Positions 15,001 through 27,500 of a DNA stretch of 64,000 nucleotides are shown in pieces. This DNA comes from Monarcha castaneiventris obscurior (lineage: Eukaryota > Chordata > Aves > Passeriformes > Monarchidae). The translations under genes were made by a program, and so were the position numbers. Position 1 is the first letter of the stretch. Every line of letters begins with the position of its first letter. Under the pieces are notes generated by a model. That model ran no database searches. It was given only the letters and a program-made list of their open reading frames with translations, and had not been told where the DNA came from. The DNA is taken from assembly GCA_026261815.1 (NCBI GenBank), contig JAMPIT010000258.1, positions 14,375,501-14,439,500 on the forward strand. The letters run 5' to 3'.

Positions 15001-18000
15001 CTTATTTTCATATATCTCAGAGTAACTCAGGCAAACTAAAGATCAGGGATGGTGAGGGTGCTGACTTACTCCTGGCCTACAGATATGCACAGTATTAGGT
15101 TTGGTGTGGGTTTTTTATTGGTTTTGGTTGGTTGGGATTTTTTGTTTGTTTGTTGTTTTCTTAGTGTTGGTTTGTTGGTTTTTTTTGGGGGGGTGGGTAT
15201 TGTTGTTTGGCTTGCCATAGCCTTGTTAATGGGAGTTTCTGTTTTCTTCTTTTGGGTTTTTTTAGAGAAGTCAGGCCATATCTACGATTTCAATGAAATT
15301 AACATTTAAGTTAAAATACAGCTATTGCTGAGAGCAGATTAACAAGTGATTTGTGCTTTTCTTATTCTGTATGTTGACTTTCTTACAGGGCCATATATCA
15401 GAATCCTAAGTGCACAACTGGGATTTTAGTAAAGGCTATTCCAGAACAAAAAGCTGTCCCTGACACAGTGGTCTGTGGTAAGTACAGCAGAGGGTAGTTT
15501 AAACATTGATTCATTTGAGCTCACACGGGAGGAGATGCATGGATGCAAGTACAAGACAATTCACAATAGCAAACCTGTGAGCTGCAAAGGAGCACTTCTA
15601 AGTGGGTTGGAAGAAAACAGATGCTTCTGCTGGCTGCAATGAAAAAACACTCTTGATACTTAAAAATGTGTACAAAAGAAGCCAGGGACCAAATTGTACT
15701 TGAAAGATAAGCAGGATGTTTTGAAGAATGGCTCAAAGCATGTAAGAGTCTAAATTCCCTATCTTCCAAAAGACCTTGTGGGTGGGGAGAAACTATCATG
15801 ACCTAATTCCTTATTTCCAGATGGATTTTTTTCTTTTTCCCTAATAGAAGCCTAGTCACTGCAAAGTATAGCATTTAAGGAGGACTGTGTTTTACAAAGA
15901 TTTCTAGAAAACAAATCATCTGTGTGATTCCACATAGGAAGTAGAGGAAATAATGCAGCTTCTGGCTCATGACAAATAAAATATCTTCTGTAGTTACTAA
16001 CAAAATGTGTCATCCAGGGTTATTTTTCAGAGCTACTACAGTTCACAATATGGTCTCACAAATGGCTCCACCAGCATAAGGAGGAGTGGGTGCAAGGGGA
16101 GAAGTGGGACCACTTCTTTCAAATGATGTAATTAGAATTATAGGCTGTGATAAATAACAGAATTTCCCTGCCTGCTTCTTTTTAACATTTCCATATATTT
16201 TCATTTTTTGGCTCTAATCTTGCAAGCAGCCATGGCTTTGGGCAAGACCAAAGGCTGATCCTGCTCTGCATCTGCTCGGATAGTGGCCAGTAGCCAGAAC
16301 CACAGGGAAAAAGCATAAGAAGTATGACAAGCTTAAAAGGACCCTTCCTCCGTCATCTTCCATTAACCAGTAGTTTAGAATCTTCATGCAGAGCCCACTA
16401 AAACTGTGAAAGAATCATATCAGAACTATTGCTCCTACAGTTCACTGCTACTTGGAAGAGAGTTTTAAGGGGGAAAAATATATAAATATGTATAAAATAA
16501 AGATCTGATCAGAGAAAGGCACCATCATATAGCTGCAGTAATTATTGCAGTTCAAATACATGCACAAGCTGTCATTTACACAAATACAGATGTATTTCAC
16601 CAGTCTGCAGGAATTACAGAAAAAAAAAAAAAGTTCACAAAAAACCTATACAGAAGGGAAAATAGTCAGGGTAAAGCAGCCCCAAAGTAGTGGAAGGGTC
16701 ATGCTCTAGAGGCACTCAAGCTTTAGCAATCTGGCTGCTGTCCCAGAGGGACTCATCACCCACACCACCTAGGTCAAACTGACAGCACAGATATTAGGGA
16801 AACTTCTCTCCCACGCACAAAACCATTAAACAATGATCAGTCTAGCTGCTTATCCAGAAAGATTCAAAAGATCTATCGTGTAAAATAAAACCTCATTGTT
16901 CCCAGCTTTTCATAATAGTTCTCTGAAAAGCATCTCTAATGATCGTGACCACACAGGCTTTATGGGAGAGCAAATCACGGAGGACAGACCATACATCTTT
17001 GCCCTGGGAAAAGCCATGGAGCGTTTCTTCCTGGCCCCAATGATCAACTGGAAAAGCAACTTTGGTTTGGGAGCAGCTGGAGAGAGAAAAAAAGAGGAGA
17101 ATATCACAAAGGTTTTCAAACCATAATTGCTATGAAAAGTTGTCTTAGAAGTATCTGCTTGCTGCTTACTGCAATACAGCAGCTCTCAAGGCTCTCAGAT
17201 GCAGAGAGACCTCCAGCACCACCAGGAACGTGCAGAATCTCGTAACTATCTGACTTAATGGTAACTCTTCCCTTGCCTTCCTCTGCCTCCTAAGAACTAA
17301 TGCCCTGGGGTTTCTGCCAGTGTTCACCCTAAAGCCTTCCCCAGCAGAATGTACACTGACATATATAAATAGGAGCAGGCACATGCAAAGCCAACTGATA
17401 CTGATATTCTGGGATATTAGTGAAAAAGGGAACCCTGCAGAACTTGCCTTCACCAACTGCCCTTCATTCTTTTAATTATTTTTCTTCCTACTCACGTATA
17501 AATAGTGCTTTAATGGTTTCCTTGGGACAAACGATTCTGATAAATGTTTATGGAGTTAATAAGGAATTCCCTGCTCTGTGAGTAGGTAGATGTTTAGACA
17601 GTTTGATACTGGAAACATTATACAGCCTGTGCTGCAGCAGTTCCTAGGAAAGTTTGATGCAAGATCAGTTTCCTGTTCCAGTCATGTCACATTGCAATTT
17701 ATAGCAGTAGACCATGAGGTAGCAGCTCCGAGGAAAGCATCCTGCAGAAAACAGAGGGCATGTCACTGCAAATAGTATCATTCTCCAAGCACCAGTTTCC
17801 AGGCTTTTGGGGTTTGTTTTGTTGAAGGCTTTTAGGGGTTTTTTTCTTTGTTTTTCTTTGGGTTTTTTTAAATTAGACAACTGAAAAGATAAGAGACCTC
17901 AAACCCTCCCACTTACTTGTAACAGAATGGTTGGTAATACCTCTTAGTCCTTAACCCAGACCAGGAGTCCACTGCATGAGGTGCTGTGAAAGCAACGAGG

Positions 18001-18480
18001 TCCTTTACCTTCACAGAAGCCACCTTTTCCAGCTTACCTGGAAATATCCGCAGGTAGTTATTTTGCATCCTGAATCCCAAGCTCTGCAGGAGAGACCTAA
18101 TTTTTTTTCCACTGCTGCAGATGCTCAAGATCTTCATCCAAACTCTCTTCAGGGCCTGATTCAACCAAGCAATACACTGCCTAGTATTGCTAGTAAATAA
18201 GAAAATTTTATTAAAATAACCCCCACCCCCACCCTGGACCAACAGTAACATGAAACAACATTTCCCCATCGATGTTGTTCAATCACCATTCAAACAGGAA
18301 GCAAAACAAGAATTTTATTTTGAAGTAGCATTTTATTTTCTATTAGGTTTGTACACAGAGTTTCAGCCTAGTTCAGACAAAGTGTGCACTGCAGTAGCTG
18401 TAGGGATGCGGGTGCCTGCATGCTGTGCCTTTGCACCGCCTCCTGCGTTGGGTTTGCAGGGCAGGGCTTTGGGAGCAGCG
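1..18480. other. Intergenic DNA downstream of LPAR3
   Basis: No exon, RNA gene or mobile element that I can support. Composition is A+T-rich in 1-3,700 with scattered G+C-richer stretches (about 4,400-5,800, 9,240-10,680). Open frames reach 164 codons but are not family-like and lack splice or start context. A CpG-retaining stretch near 12.0-12.3 kb is discussed as a finding. Confidence 0.6.
15101..15270. repeat. G/T-rich low-complexity tract
   Basis: The plus strand is nearly all G and T, with GGTTTTGGTTGGTTGGG, TTTGTTTGTTTGTTG and a TTTTTTTTGGGGGGG run. It produces an accidental hydrophobic open frame. Similar shorter tracts occur at 17,811-17,870 and 28,083-28,143. Confidence 0.8.
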
Positions 18481-19313
18481 TGGGGTGGGGGCACAGGGGT
18501 GGCTTTTGTGAGAAGACACAAGAAGCTATGTCTGACAGAGCCAATGCCAGCTGGCTCCAAGACAGACCCACCCCCGTCCAAAACTGAGGCCATCAGTGAC
18601 AGTGGCAGCGTCTCTGGGATAATGTGTTTAAGGCGGATGAAAAAAACCCGTGCACCTGCAGCTGAAGAGAGGAGTGAGAATGTGTGAGAGAAACAACTGT
18701 GCCAGCACCAAGGTGGGCAGGAGGTGCTGCAGGCACCAGAGCTGAGCTTCCCCTGCAGCCCCTGGTGCAGAGATCCACCTGCAGCTTGTGGAGGATCCCG
18801 TGCTGGAGAGGTGGAATGTCCAAAGAAGGCTGTGACTACATGGAAAGCCCATGCTGGGGCAGGTTTGCTGGCTAGTGACTCCGTGGGGAACCCATGCTGT
18901 TGGAGAAATTTGAGAACTGTCTCCTGTGGGAGGGATGCCACAAAGGAGCAGGAGAAGAGTGTGAGGAAACCTCACCATGAGGAGGAAGGAGTGGCAAGGA
19001 CTGATGAACTGACCACATTCCCTGTCCCCCTGCACCCGTGTGGAATGAAGATAGAGAAAATCATGAGTAAAGCTAAGCCCAGGAAAAATGGAGAGTGGGA
19101 GGAAAGTATTAAGACCTGGGTTTATTTCCCATTATCCTACTCTGATGTGATTGGTAATAACTTAATTTTTCTCCAAGTCTGTAATTGGTGATCAATCTCT
19201 CCCTGTCTTTGACCCATGAGCCTTTTATTTTCTCTCCCCTGTCCAGCTGAGGAGAGGAGTGATGGAGCAGCTTTGGTGGGTGCCTGGCCTCCAGCCAGGC
19301 TCAACCCACCACA
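18481..19313 (+). mobile_element. Solo LTR of an avian endogenous-retrovirus-type element (degenerate)
   Basis: About 830 bases that I recognise as a common dispersed bird LTR. It has a CCAAT-like GAGCCAATGCC near the 5' side, a promoter-like GGGATAATGTGTTTAAG, purine-rich GAAGAGAGGAGTGAGAATG, imperfectly repeated GTGGGGAACCCATGCTG-type units, a 3' part with ATTATCCTACTCTGA and GATTGGTAATAAC, and an end at CAACCCACCACA. It begins TG and ends CA. No gag/pol/env, primer-binding site or second LTR is seen nearby, so it looks like a solo copy. The polyadenylation hexamer appears decayed (AATAAC). Target-site duplications were not clear. I do not assert a family name. The boundaries may be off by tens of bases. 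Confidence 0.7.
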
Positions 19314-20950
19314 GCACCACCTCTGCACAGCACCACTTTACATGCTGGCACACACACCGAAGCAGTGAAGTAGTATTTGCACAAAAAAATTGCATTATAA
19401 TAGCAAAAAATGTGTAAACCTTTTTAGTGTTACTTAAATACAGCATCTACCTTGAATACTGGGCCACATCCCTACAAGATAATGCATGTTATGGAAGAGC
19501 TCTCTGAACAGGGCCTTGTTGTGCCTGTAAGCTACACTAAAGGCTGCTATGAAGTCCCCCAACGCATTCTGCAAATCCCCTACTCTGTCTTTGAGCTGAG
19601 GGCTGGTTCTGTTTTGACCAACACAGTCCAGATATCCACATGCAAGTGGCACCAAAGGAAGAATTTTTCCAAACCACAGCTAATATTTATATTTCAGCTT
19701 CAGAAAATACGTTCTTCGTGCTGGCTCTTGGTGCTGTCCTCTGATAATTCCAAGTGGCCAAAACTTCCAAAATTTTTCAAAGTGACCTCTGGTTGTGGTC
19801 ACCTGCCTTAATACCTTAGGGACCAGACTTTCTCTTGGAGACAACACAGGAAATTATTCTTGAAGCTAAAATGGCACCAGGGAGCTCACTGCTGTTGAAA
19901 CCAGACAGCATGAGCCAGGTTTCTAGAGTACGGAGAAATCTACAATCCAGTTTTTAATTTGAAAGTTTAAATTTTAAAAGTTTAGCCTAGAGCTTTGTAT
20001 TGCTGGATTCTCTGTTGGAGCATACTCCGTAAGTCAGAACTCCAGCTTATGTTTGGGCTGTGGCTGCATCAGTGCTAGATTTGATCAGTCGCAATGCTGA
20101 AAGCCCTCCATTCCTTGCTGTTCCATGGTCTCTTCCTCAAGTACCTGTTCAAGTAAGATCTGCTTGCAAATTGAAGGTTAAATGTAGTCCAGACAAGGTC
20201 CAACAATCAATGCATATTGTACCCTTGTAGACGTTTAAATTGATTTCAGGCTTTTTTTGCCTGTAAATTAATTTCTATTTTAAATAGCTTGATTGAACCT
20301 GGATATATGGATATTTAAACTTCCCTTAAAAGTTCCCTTGTAAACCAGAGTTTTGGGTCTCATTTCTCTTAGTGGCACAGCAGGTAAAGAGGAGTGAGCA
20401 CACCCATTTGATATTATCTAGGGAAGTAAGAAATGAGCATAATGAACACAGCCTCGCTGCTTTTCTGTTAATCCACCCTCGATGCCTGCCTACACAACAG
20501 CAGCAGAGTGCACTGTCTTTCCCTGCAGCATTCACCCCACTATGGAAGAAATAATGGCTGTTCTGCTTTCTGTACTCTCAGATCCTGACAATCCATGGTC
20601 AGACATACTCACACGCACCAGCACGTGGTCTGGGTCTCCCATCACAGCCAGGTTTCTGGCATAGCTTTAAGAAACTACCAATTACCTATTTTAAAAGCAA
20701 GATAAGGAGGAGGAAGAGAAGAGGTACGTATGAACTATTTCATGAACTTCATAAACCAAGAAAACAGGCCACAGTTCTGTCCAACCAAGCCTACAATCCT
20801 CCTCAAGATGCACAAAAACTACTCAAAGCATAAATACTCAATGAATTCCAAACCTGCACAGGCAGGCAGGTTTCTTCTCTCTGTAGGAGCTTAAGGAGGG
20901 TCTCGCTACATTGCTTACACTTTGTTTCCATGCACAAGAAGTCTCTGAGA
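19314..20950. other. Intergenic DNA between the solo LTR and LPAR3 3' end
   Basis: I see nothing recognisable here. Part may be LPAR3 3' UTR if a distal polyadenylation site is used. Confidence 0.5.
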
Positions 20951-20954
20951 GGTA

Positions 20955-20960
20955 TTTATT
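20955..20960 (-). terminator. Candidate LPAR3 polyadenylation signal AATAAA
   Basis: This is the first canonical AATAAA on the minus strand after the LPAR3 stop, about 245 bases downstream. It would give a short 3' UTR (21,204 to about 20,935). Further AATAAA hexamers occur at 19,224-19,229 and 19,121-19,126, so a longer 3' UTR is possible. Confidence 0.4.
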
Positions 20961-21204
20961 CCATTCACATGAAAAAACAATTTCATGTACTTTAAAGTCA
21001 AAAAGGATGGCAGCACACAAAGTTTTCTTCATTACAAAGTGTTTTTCCATCAGGCAATTATTTATAAGAACTTTTGTTAACACTGGAGTTGAGGCTCTGG
21101 AACAAAGTGGATATATTGTTTACTAGCTTTGCCAGTCAATCTTCTCTTACAAAACCTCTCCCTTCCCCCTCTCCTTTTCCAGCCAAGTCAGTCCCTTGCA
21201 TAGC

Positions 21205-21554
21205 TCAGGAGTTTCCTTTGCCACCAAGATCTCCTTTTCCACAAATTGTCCCTTGAATAATGCCATCTTCAATGTAGTGGCCCGAGGTATCCATGCTCCT
21301 GCAGAGAACTGTTGAGGGGATCCGAGATGAGCGTCTCTCCTGGCTCTTATCCTCAGAGGAGCAGCAAATCATCCTTTTCATGGTAGCCCACATCTCATCA
21401 TCTTTGTAGGAATAAATTATTGGATTCATGACAGAGTTCAACAGGGCCAGGAGAAGAAACCACCTTTTAACATTCTGAATCCCACAGTCAGTGCAGTTCA
21501 GGCCATCAAGTAGTAAGACGACCAGGCCAGGGGTCCAGCAGACAACAAAGGCAC
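21205..21554 (-). CDS. LPAR3: LPAR3 exon 3 (last coding exon, TM6-TM7 and tail)
   Basis: The acceptor TTTCTAG precedes 21,554, and the first two bases complete the split Gly codon. The exon encodes the rest of TM6 (AFVVCWTPG), extracellular loop 3, TM7 with NPIIYSYKD, the ICC cysteines and a Ser/Arg-rich tail (RIPSTVL conserved with mammals). It ends in TGA at 21,207-21,205. The last ten or so residues (GKGDLGGKGNS) do not resemble the human tail. Confidence 0.95.
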
Positions 21555-24500
21555 CTAGAAATGTAGGAGACAATAAAAAGAAAACCAAACCTGACTTCAA
21601 ACTTCGAGGGTTTTGGAGTGTTTAACATCTTACAAGATTATTGAGTTTATCAAAATTCCACACGAAAATTATAAAAGCAGGAGAGGACAAAATTCTAATG
21701 ACAGTAGCAAGATTATATCTGCTACAGTTTCTCTGCCAAGCCCTGAGCAGGAGGCAGGACAGCTCTCAGAAGACTGCAGGGAGCAAGAATCTGAGCTGAC
21801 AGCATCAACTCAAACACATGTGGGAAAAGGTCATCACAACAGTGATTTATCCATGCTGATAAATAAACAAGAGCTCTGGATCATTTAAAAGCGGAGAACT
21901 GGCACTTGAACACACACTTCCTCTGCTCATCTCTCTCATGTACTGGAGGAGAAGACATCAGGTGGTTCACTTCCACCACTGCTGTAACATGAACTAAAGG
22001 GACAAGTCTCCTGCCACCCTACAGCTGACTCTGCAGTGCCAATTAATTAGACAGATTAGACATAATCTAGCAGTGTCCTGGGTGGGAACCCCACAGCTAG
22101 TGCAGGATGCATGGGATTATGCATGGGATTGTGCATGGGATTGTGCATGCCACTGCCTGCAACGCACAAGCACTGTTGGCTCCCCAGTCAGAGCTGAGCC
22201 CACCTCCTTCCACTGCTCCATCCCAGGCTCTGCATGCTGAGCCTTGAGACACGGTGATTCGGCTGCAGGAAAAAAACTCAGTTACCCAGGAAAAGAGAGA
22301 AGGAAACAGATCAGTTAGTGAAGGTGAAGGATGGAGAAGTCAGGACAAAAAAATGAAGGGGTGGGAAAAAAAAAACCCATAATCAAAACACAAAAAGTAT
22401 GAGGAAGTAAGTGTATAATGGTGGGGGAAGAGAAAACTCTGCGAGAGAGGCAAAAAGAAACAATTAAAGGAAGAATAAGGGAGAAGAGATCTTAGACTGA
22501 ACATAACACAAAGAAACCATTAAAACCACAGCTTAGAAGTTAGTTCAATATTGCATTTGCACCTTCCCGTGTTCCTGCACACCCACACCATAAGTGAGGG
22601 TGAGGAGGGGGAATATCACTTCCAAATGCAGCCTCAGCCACAACTTGGAGAGGGGCCCTGGACTGCCCCATCTGCCCCTTGGTCTCCCTCCTGCACTGCA
22701 CCCCATGATCCGTCGCCCGGAGTCCAGGGAAGGAGTAGCCATATGCATGATAATACTAACTTAGCACAAGCCACAATTGCTGTCTGACATACAGAAATAG
22801 AAAATTACAACTCTGCCCAGCAGTCACAGTTTGAGCAATGTACCAAGGAAATTCCAATCACTTATCACAGCAGAGTTTCCCTGTTTTGGAGCTTAGAAAA
22901 AAATAATTCAACAAACAATAGCATGTACATGCCTAAAAGCTCTCCTGGGGGTGTGGGTATCTGTTCAACACTTCTGGTAGAACAAGCAAGCCCACCTCAT
23001 CTTTTAAAAGCCGCTGATATTCCCATATCCAAGCTGTGGAAGCCAGCCGTGGGAGGGCAGCCTGGAGCACAGCAGGAGCCAGGCAGGGCCAGAGCCAGTG
23101 CTCGGCAGCACCTCAGCCAGCCCAGCAGCTGTGCTGCACACACGGGCTGGTGTCAGCAGCACCGACACTTCTCCCCATCCAGCACTCAAGTGGACATTGC
23201 CCATACGACAGGCAGGCCATAATGGTGTGTTGAGTGGATTTGTGTGATTTAGCAAGCAGTAGGATTGCTGAAAAAATGTATCCAGGACAAGGTATTGTGG
23301 ATCTTGCTGCAACTTTGAGCTCCTGGTCTGCAGGCAAAATTCAGCCAAGTAATTTACTCTGTTCTAGGCAATATTGAACAGAAAGGCAAGAAACCACTTT
23401 CTTCAGAAACTGAATTTTCTACTCTGCCGTACCAAGATTTTTGTGATGCTAAGTACTAATTTCATGGTGTTAGTTTTGAGATACTGGTTAACATCAGTAA
23501 CATTCCTCCATTGCCCACTGGCATCGGGAGCTGCGTGCTGCTACCACAACACTTGTTTTCCCTGGTCAGTCTCTGTTCTACACACTGGTTTGGCTCCTGC
23601 ATGCTGAGTAAGCAGTTGTGAGCAGGGCACCAGCTCTCTTTTACCATCTACAATGGAGAAAACACTGCACAGATTTGCTGTCCTGGGGGTCACCAGCAAA
23701 TCCCATCAGTTTTAACAAGAGCTGGAACCTAACCACCCAGACAATACTGTGCCTAGCTAAGTGTCTCAGCAAGTATTTGGACACAGAGCTTTCACTACTG
23801 ACCAAGGGTCACTGGCAAAGCTGCCAATCCACCAGCTCCACGCAGAAACTGAGATGGTAACAAACCTTCCTTAGAACAGATGCTGAAAGCATTTTGACTG
23901 CTTGTACCACAAAGTGGGCAAGGTGCAACCATGCTTTTATGGAAATCAGCAGGAGAGGAAAGAGACGCCAAAAGCCACATTTAATAAAAGACACAGAAAT
24001 GTCTCCTTCAAACAGACCCCAAGATTTCAGGCAGGATTAGTCCACGAACTCCTGGGATATATCCCTGTCTACCTATACAAGCAAAACACTAAAAGGTTTC
24101 AGCTGTAAAAGTAAGGGAAGATCAGACACTTGCAGGCATGTCTCCACACCTTTCCCACGACTGAAAACAAGGACGAGGCAATGCAGTGACAGTGTCCAAG
24201 TTACTGGAAAATGCTTTCACAGGGCTGCTGTTTTGACTCCATCAAAAACACATTTTGCTCTTAGCACCACAAAGATGAAAGTGAGGCACATCTCAGACTC
24301 ACAGCCTTGCTCAGATTTTGTTATTTTTACCACTAAGCTTTTAGAGGAAACCATGGTTAAGCATAAAAATATACCTTAGTCTCAGCCCTTTGGCAATTTT
24401 CTTGTTTGCAGAATATTTATCCCATAGGAGCTCCCCTCCCTGACGAAGTGCCACACTGCAAAAATAATTTAACTTCTGGGACTCTTTAAAATTCACACAA

Positions 24501-27500
24501 GTGACATGAAATACAGCCTGGCTGCCACATAGATTAGAAGAACAACCAGAGTCTTTCCACCAGATTATGGGAGATCAGGTGTCACAATGCCTCAAGGTTA
24601 GTTTGAGGATTTTCCATTAGATTTAACTATGGAATTTCTAGTAGATTACATCATCTCTGCTTAATAATTAATTCCTGTGGATCTGGAAACACTATGAATG
24701 CTTCAATAGCATCATTTCATAAACCCCTGCACGTCAAGGCTATCCCTGAGCATGCCAACACTGAGAGAAAAAAAAGCTCAGTAGGTTCCAGCTGCCTTTG
24801 CCACATGTGCGACCAAGTTAAAACAGCAAGTTACCAATTAAACTCTAAATTCACTGAAACTGAAAATCATCCACCCCAAAGCTGCTATTTCAGCAGGAAT
24901 CTCACTGCCAGGTTCAGAGGAGCTACCACATACACAACCACCTGAAAATCACATACTGGCACACCTGCAGCCACTCTTCACCAAGGTTAGAGTCACAGGC
25001 TGAGCTGGGATTATGCCACAAGGTCAGCCCAAGGGGATTTTAGCCCCTTTTGCTTGGTTTCACATCCTGCAGTTTCAGCTAGATAACTTCCTGTGGTTCA
25101 GCATGCCAAAGGGAAAGCCTTACTCCTATGCCATGATGGACTATTTTAGGGGTTATGGCAGGGATATGTAGATGACAGGGACTTGACTCCCAGCATCTGG
25201 AAGGGACCCTCCAGGCCTAAGGGATGGTGCAAAAAGCCACCTGAAGCTGTGGTCACCATGAATCCATGAAATCCTTAAAACTTCCATTTCCCCAGCTCTC
25301 AAATGTAGGGCCACAGGAGGAGAGCACCCAGAGAGGACAGAGATGTTTTGCTGGAAGGGCAGCCAGCCACAGCCCAGCCTTGCCAAGGAGGGAGCAGGAG
25401 GAAGCTGGGAGGAGCATCATGCCAGCAGTACCCAACTACACACAGCCTCCTTCCACACAGCAGCAGAGCAGAAGGATTTTGTCCTGAATCTCCCATGAAA
25501 CCAACAGAGTACATGAACAAGAATGCTGGGGTTTATTATGCTTTATCCAGCACAGCATCTTGGAATAGGCTTTTAGTTAAGACTCTATCAGGCATGTACT
25601 CCAAAGCATTTTCAGATGTTTTGGAACAAACCATTAAAAATAACTGCTTTGGGCAAAACCCGTGTGCTGCATAGAGCTGTAGGCTCTTGCATCAGTGGTT
25701 GTAAGCAGGACTTTGGAAGAATCACTTTGGTCACTTGGTGACTCCTGTGGTAATTAGAAAGTCCAGAAAATAAGCTATGTGGTTTTTAATACATTTTGCA
25801 CAGAGTACTTGAATGACTTGGCCAGGAAAGCACATTTCAAACTGTTTAAAAAAATAAGTTCTCATTCTTAGAAATAAACGTTTATTAAAAGCCTCTCAGA
25901 GTCAAAATTTGGAGAACTGAGATGAAGGAACATGCCAAGATACATTTCCTCTGACCCAGGAGCTTGAAGCAGATTGTACACCCAGCAACACTAGCACTAA
26001 TTTGACTTCTTTGGAAGCAGGGTCTGCTTTGGTTTTGTTTCTGACTTGGTGACTGACAAAGTAAATATACAAAATTATAATCTCTAAAGCAGCACTCAGG
26101 CTTTCTGAGTTAAATTTCCCTGGCCCAGCACACAATATCATTAAATGCTTTGCCTGAATTATAGTTCAATTTCATGGCTGAAAAGCCATATGCTGTGAGT
26201 AAGTGAAAGCTAATGCTGAACTTCAAATCAACCCGTAGTCCTAAGGCCCCACTCCTAGTAAAAGAAACATTAAGTTTGAAATGAGTTTTTAAGTGGGGTT
26301 TATTTCCACACAGCAGCACAGTCACAAAGAACACTGAAGGCTTGCCATAAGTTAAAGGACCACGAGGGATGAGCAAATGGCAGCCACCATCCCTGTCCCT
26401 CCAACTCCCACATCTGCTCCAGAGAGCAGTTCTGCCTTCAATGGAAATGCTCAGAAAACTGCTATTTAAAAGTGCTCTGTTTTCTGTCTCTTTCCAATGC
26501 AGCAGTTAACTACAGTCTACTTGATCCCTATGCATTAGGGCAGGATCACATTTGGAGCAATTCAGAGTTTTTCTGCAGGGATTTTCTCCTTCCAGGTGGA
26601 TGGCTTAGGTTTCACTGCATGAGAGCTTAGATAGGAAAAAAAATCAGATCTTGCCTCTGCAAGTCAAGGGCAGAGGGACAGGAACAACCACCAAATTGAT
26701 TCCATAAATTCCATAAAGTCAAAGGGAAAAAAGGAAGAACAGCTGGGGAAGGATTTAGAAAGACAAGGCTCAGGCAGCAGAGAAGACAACTTCAGAAGAC
26801 ACAGAAGTGTAAGTGAGAACCTTGTACGTGCTTGAACCATCAGCCCACTTTCTTTTACAAGTCCGGCACTGTGAAGTTTAATGGAGTTCAGCTTCTAAAG
26901 CACTTTAAAACATCATTTGGTAGACAAAGGTGTTATGTAGCACAGTACTATTATTTCAGAAAAAAAGAATAAAATCAGATACCAGACTCTGCAAACAGCA
27001 TCCAAAGACTGCACGGGGAAGCAAGTGTCCTCAAGTTGAAGTTCCTGCCCTGGCGAGTCCTACCTCCATGAAAAATTTGAGTTTTCTCCCAGAGCTCTCT
27101 AGTACTACCATGCTGCAGCATCACACAACTGTGTCCCAGCTATACATGGCCACCAGCTTTCCCAAAAGCTTTCGATTTTCTACATTGGCTCATCCAACCT
27201 CAGAACAGCTGTTAGAGCAGTAAAGCCATAGTTGTGGGTTTAGAGTCCACCACCACCTAAGCCCAGCTTCACAAATGTCTCAGCCTACCCCCAGTTCCCC
27301 CTGGAGCCCTGCTCACATCATACATGTTTTCCAGAACAAATCTTGTTCAGATTCAAGTAATTCTGGAAAAAATTGACTGCTACAGCTGGTGTTTGTTCCA
27401 AGGATCAGTCACCCACTCTGTTAATCTCTAGTTTAATGTGCACTACGTGGCAATCACCTGATGAAGTGATCTGAGCTGCCAAATTATCAAGTGTCTTTAG

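Noticed and set aside
16896..17126. 76-codon frame (plus strand) with a balanced, protein-like composition
   Set aside because: Looked like a possible retrocopy, but I recognise no family. There is also an open frame on the opposite strand and no flanking poly-A or splice signals. A protein search would decide it.
18363..18941. 192-codon minus-strand frame and overlapping plus-strand frames up to 19,191
   Set aside because: These fall largely in the LTR-type repeat. The open frames result from its GC-rich repeated units, not from a host gene.
25180..25230. CTGGAAGGGACCCTCCAGG resembling part of CR1
   Set aside because: Too short and without the rest of the CR1 3' consensus, so probably chance.
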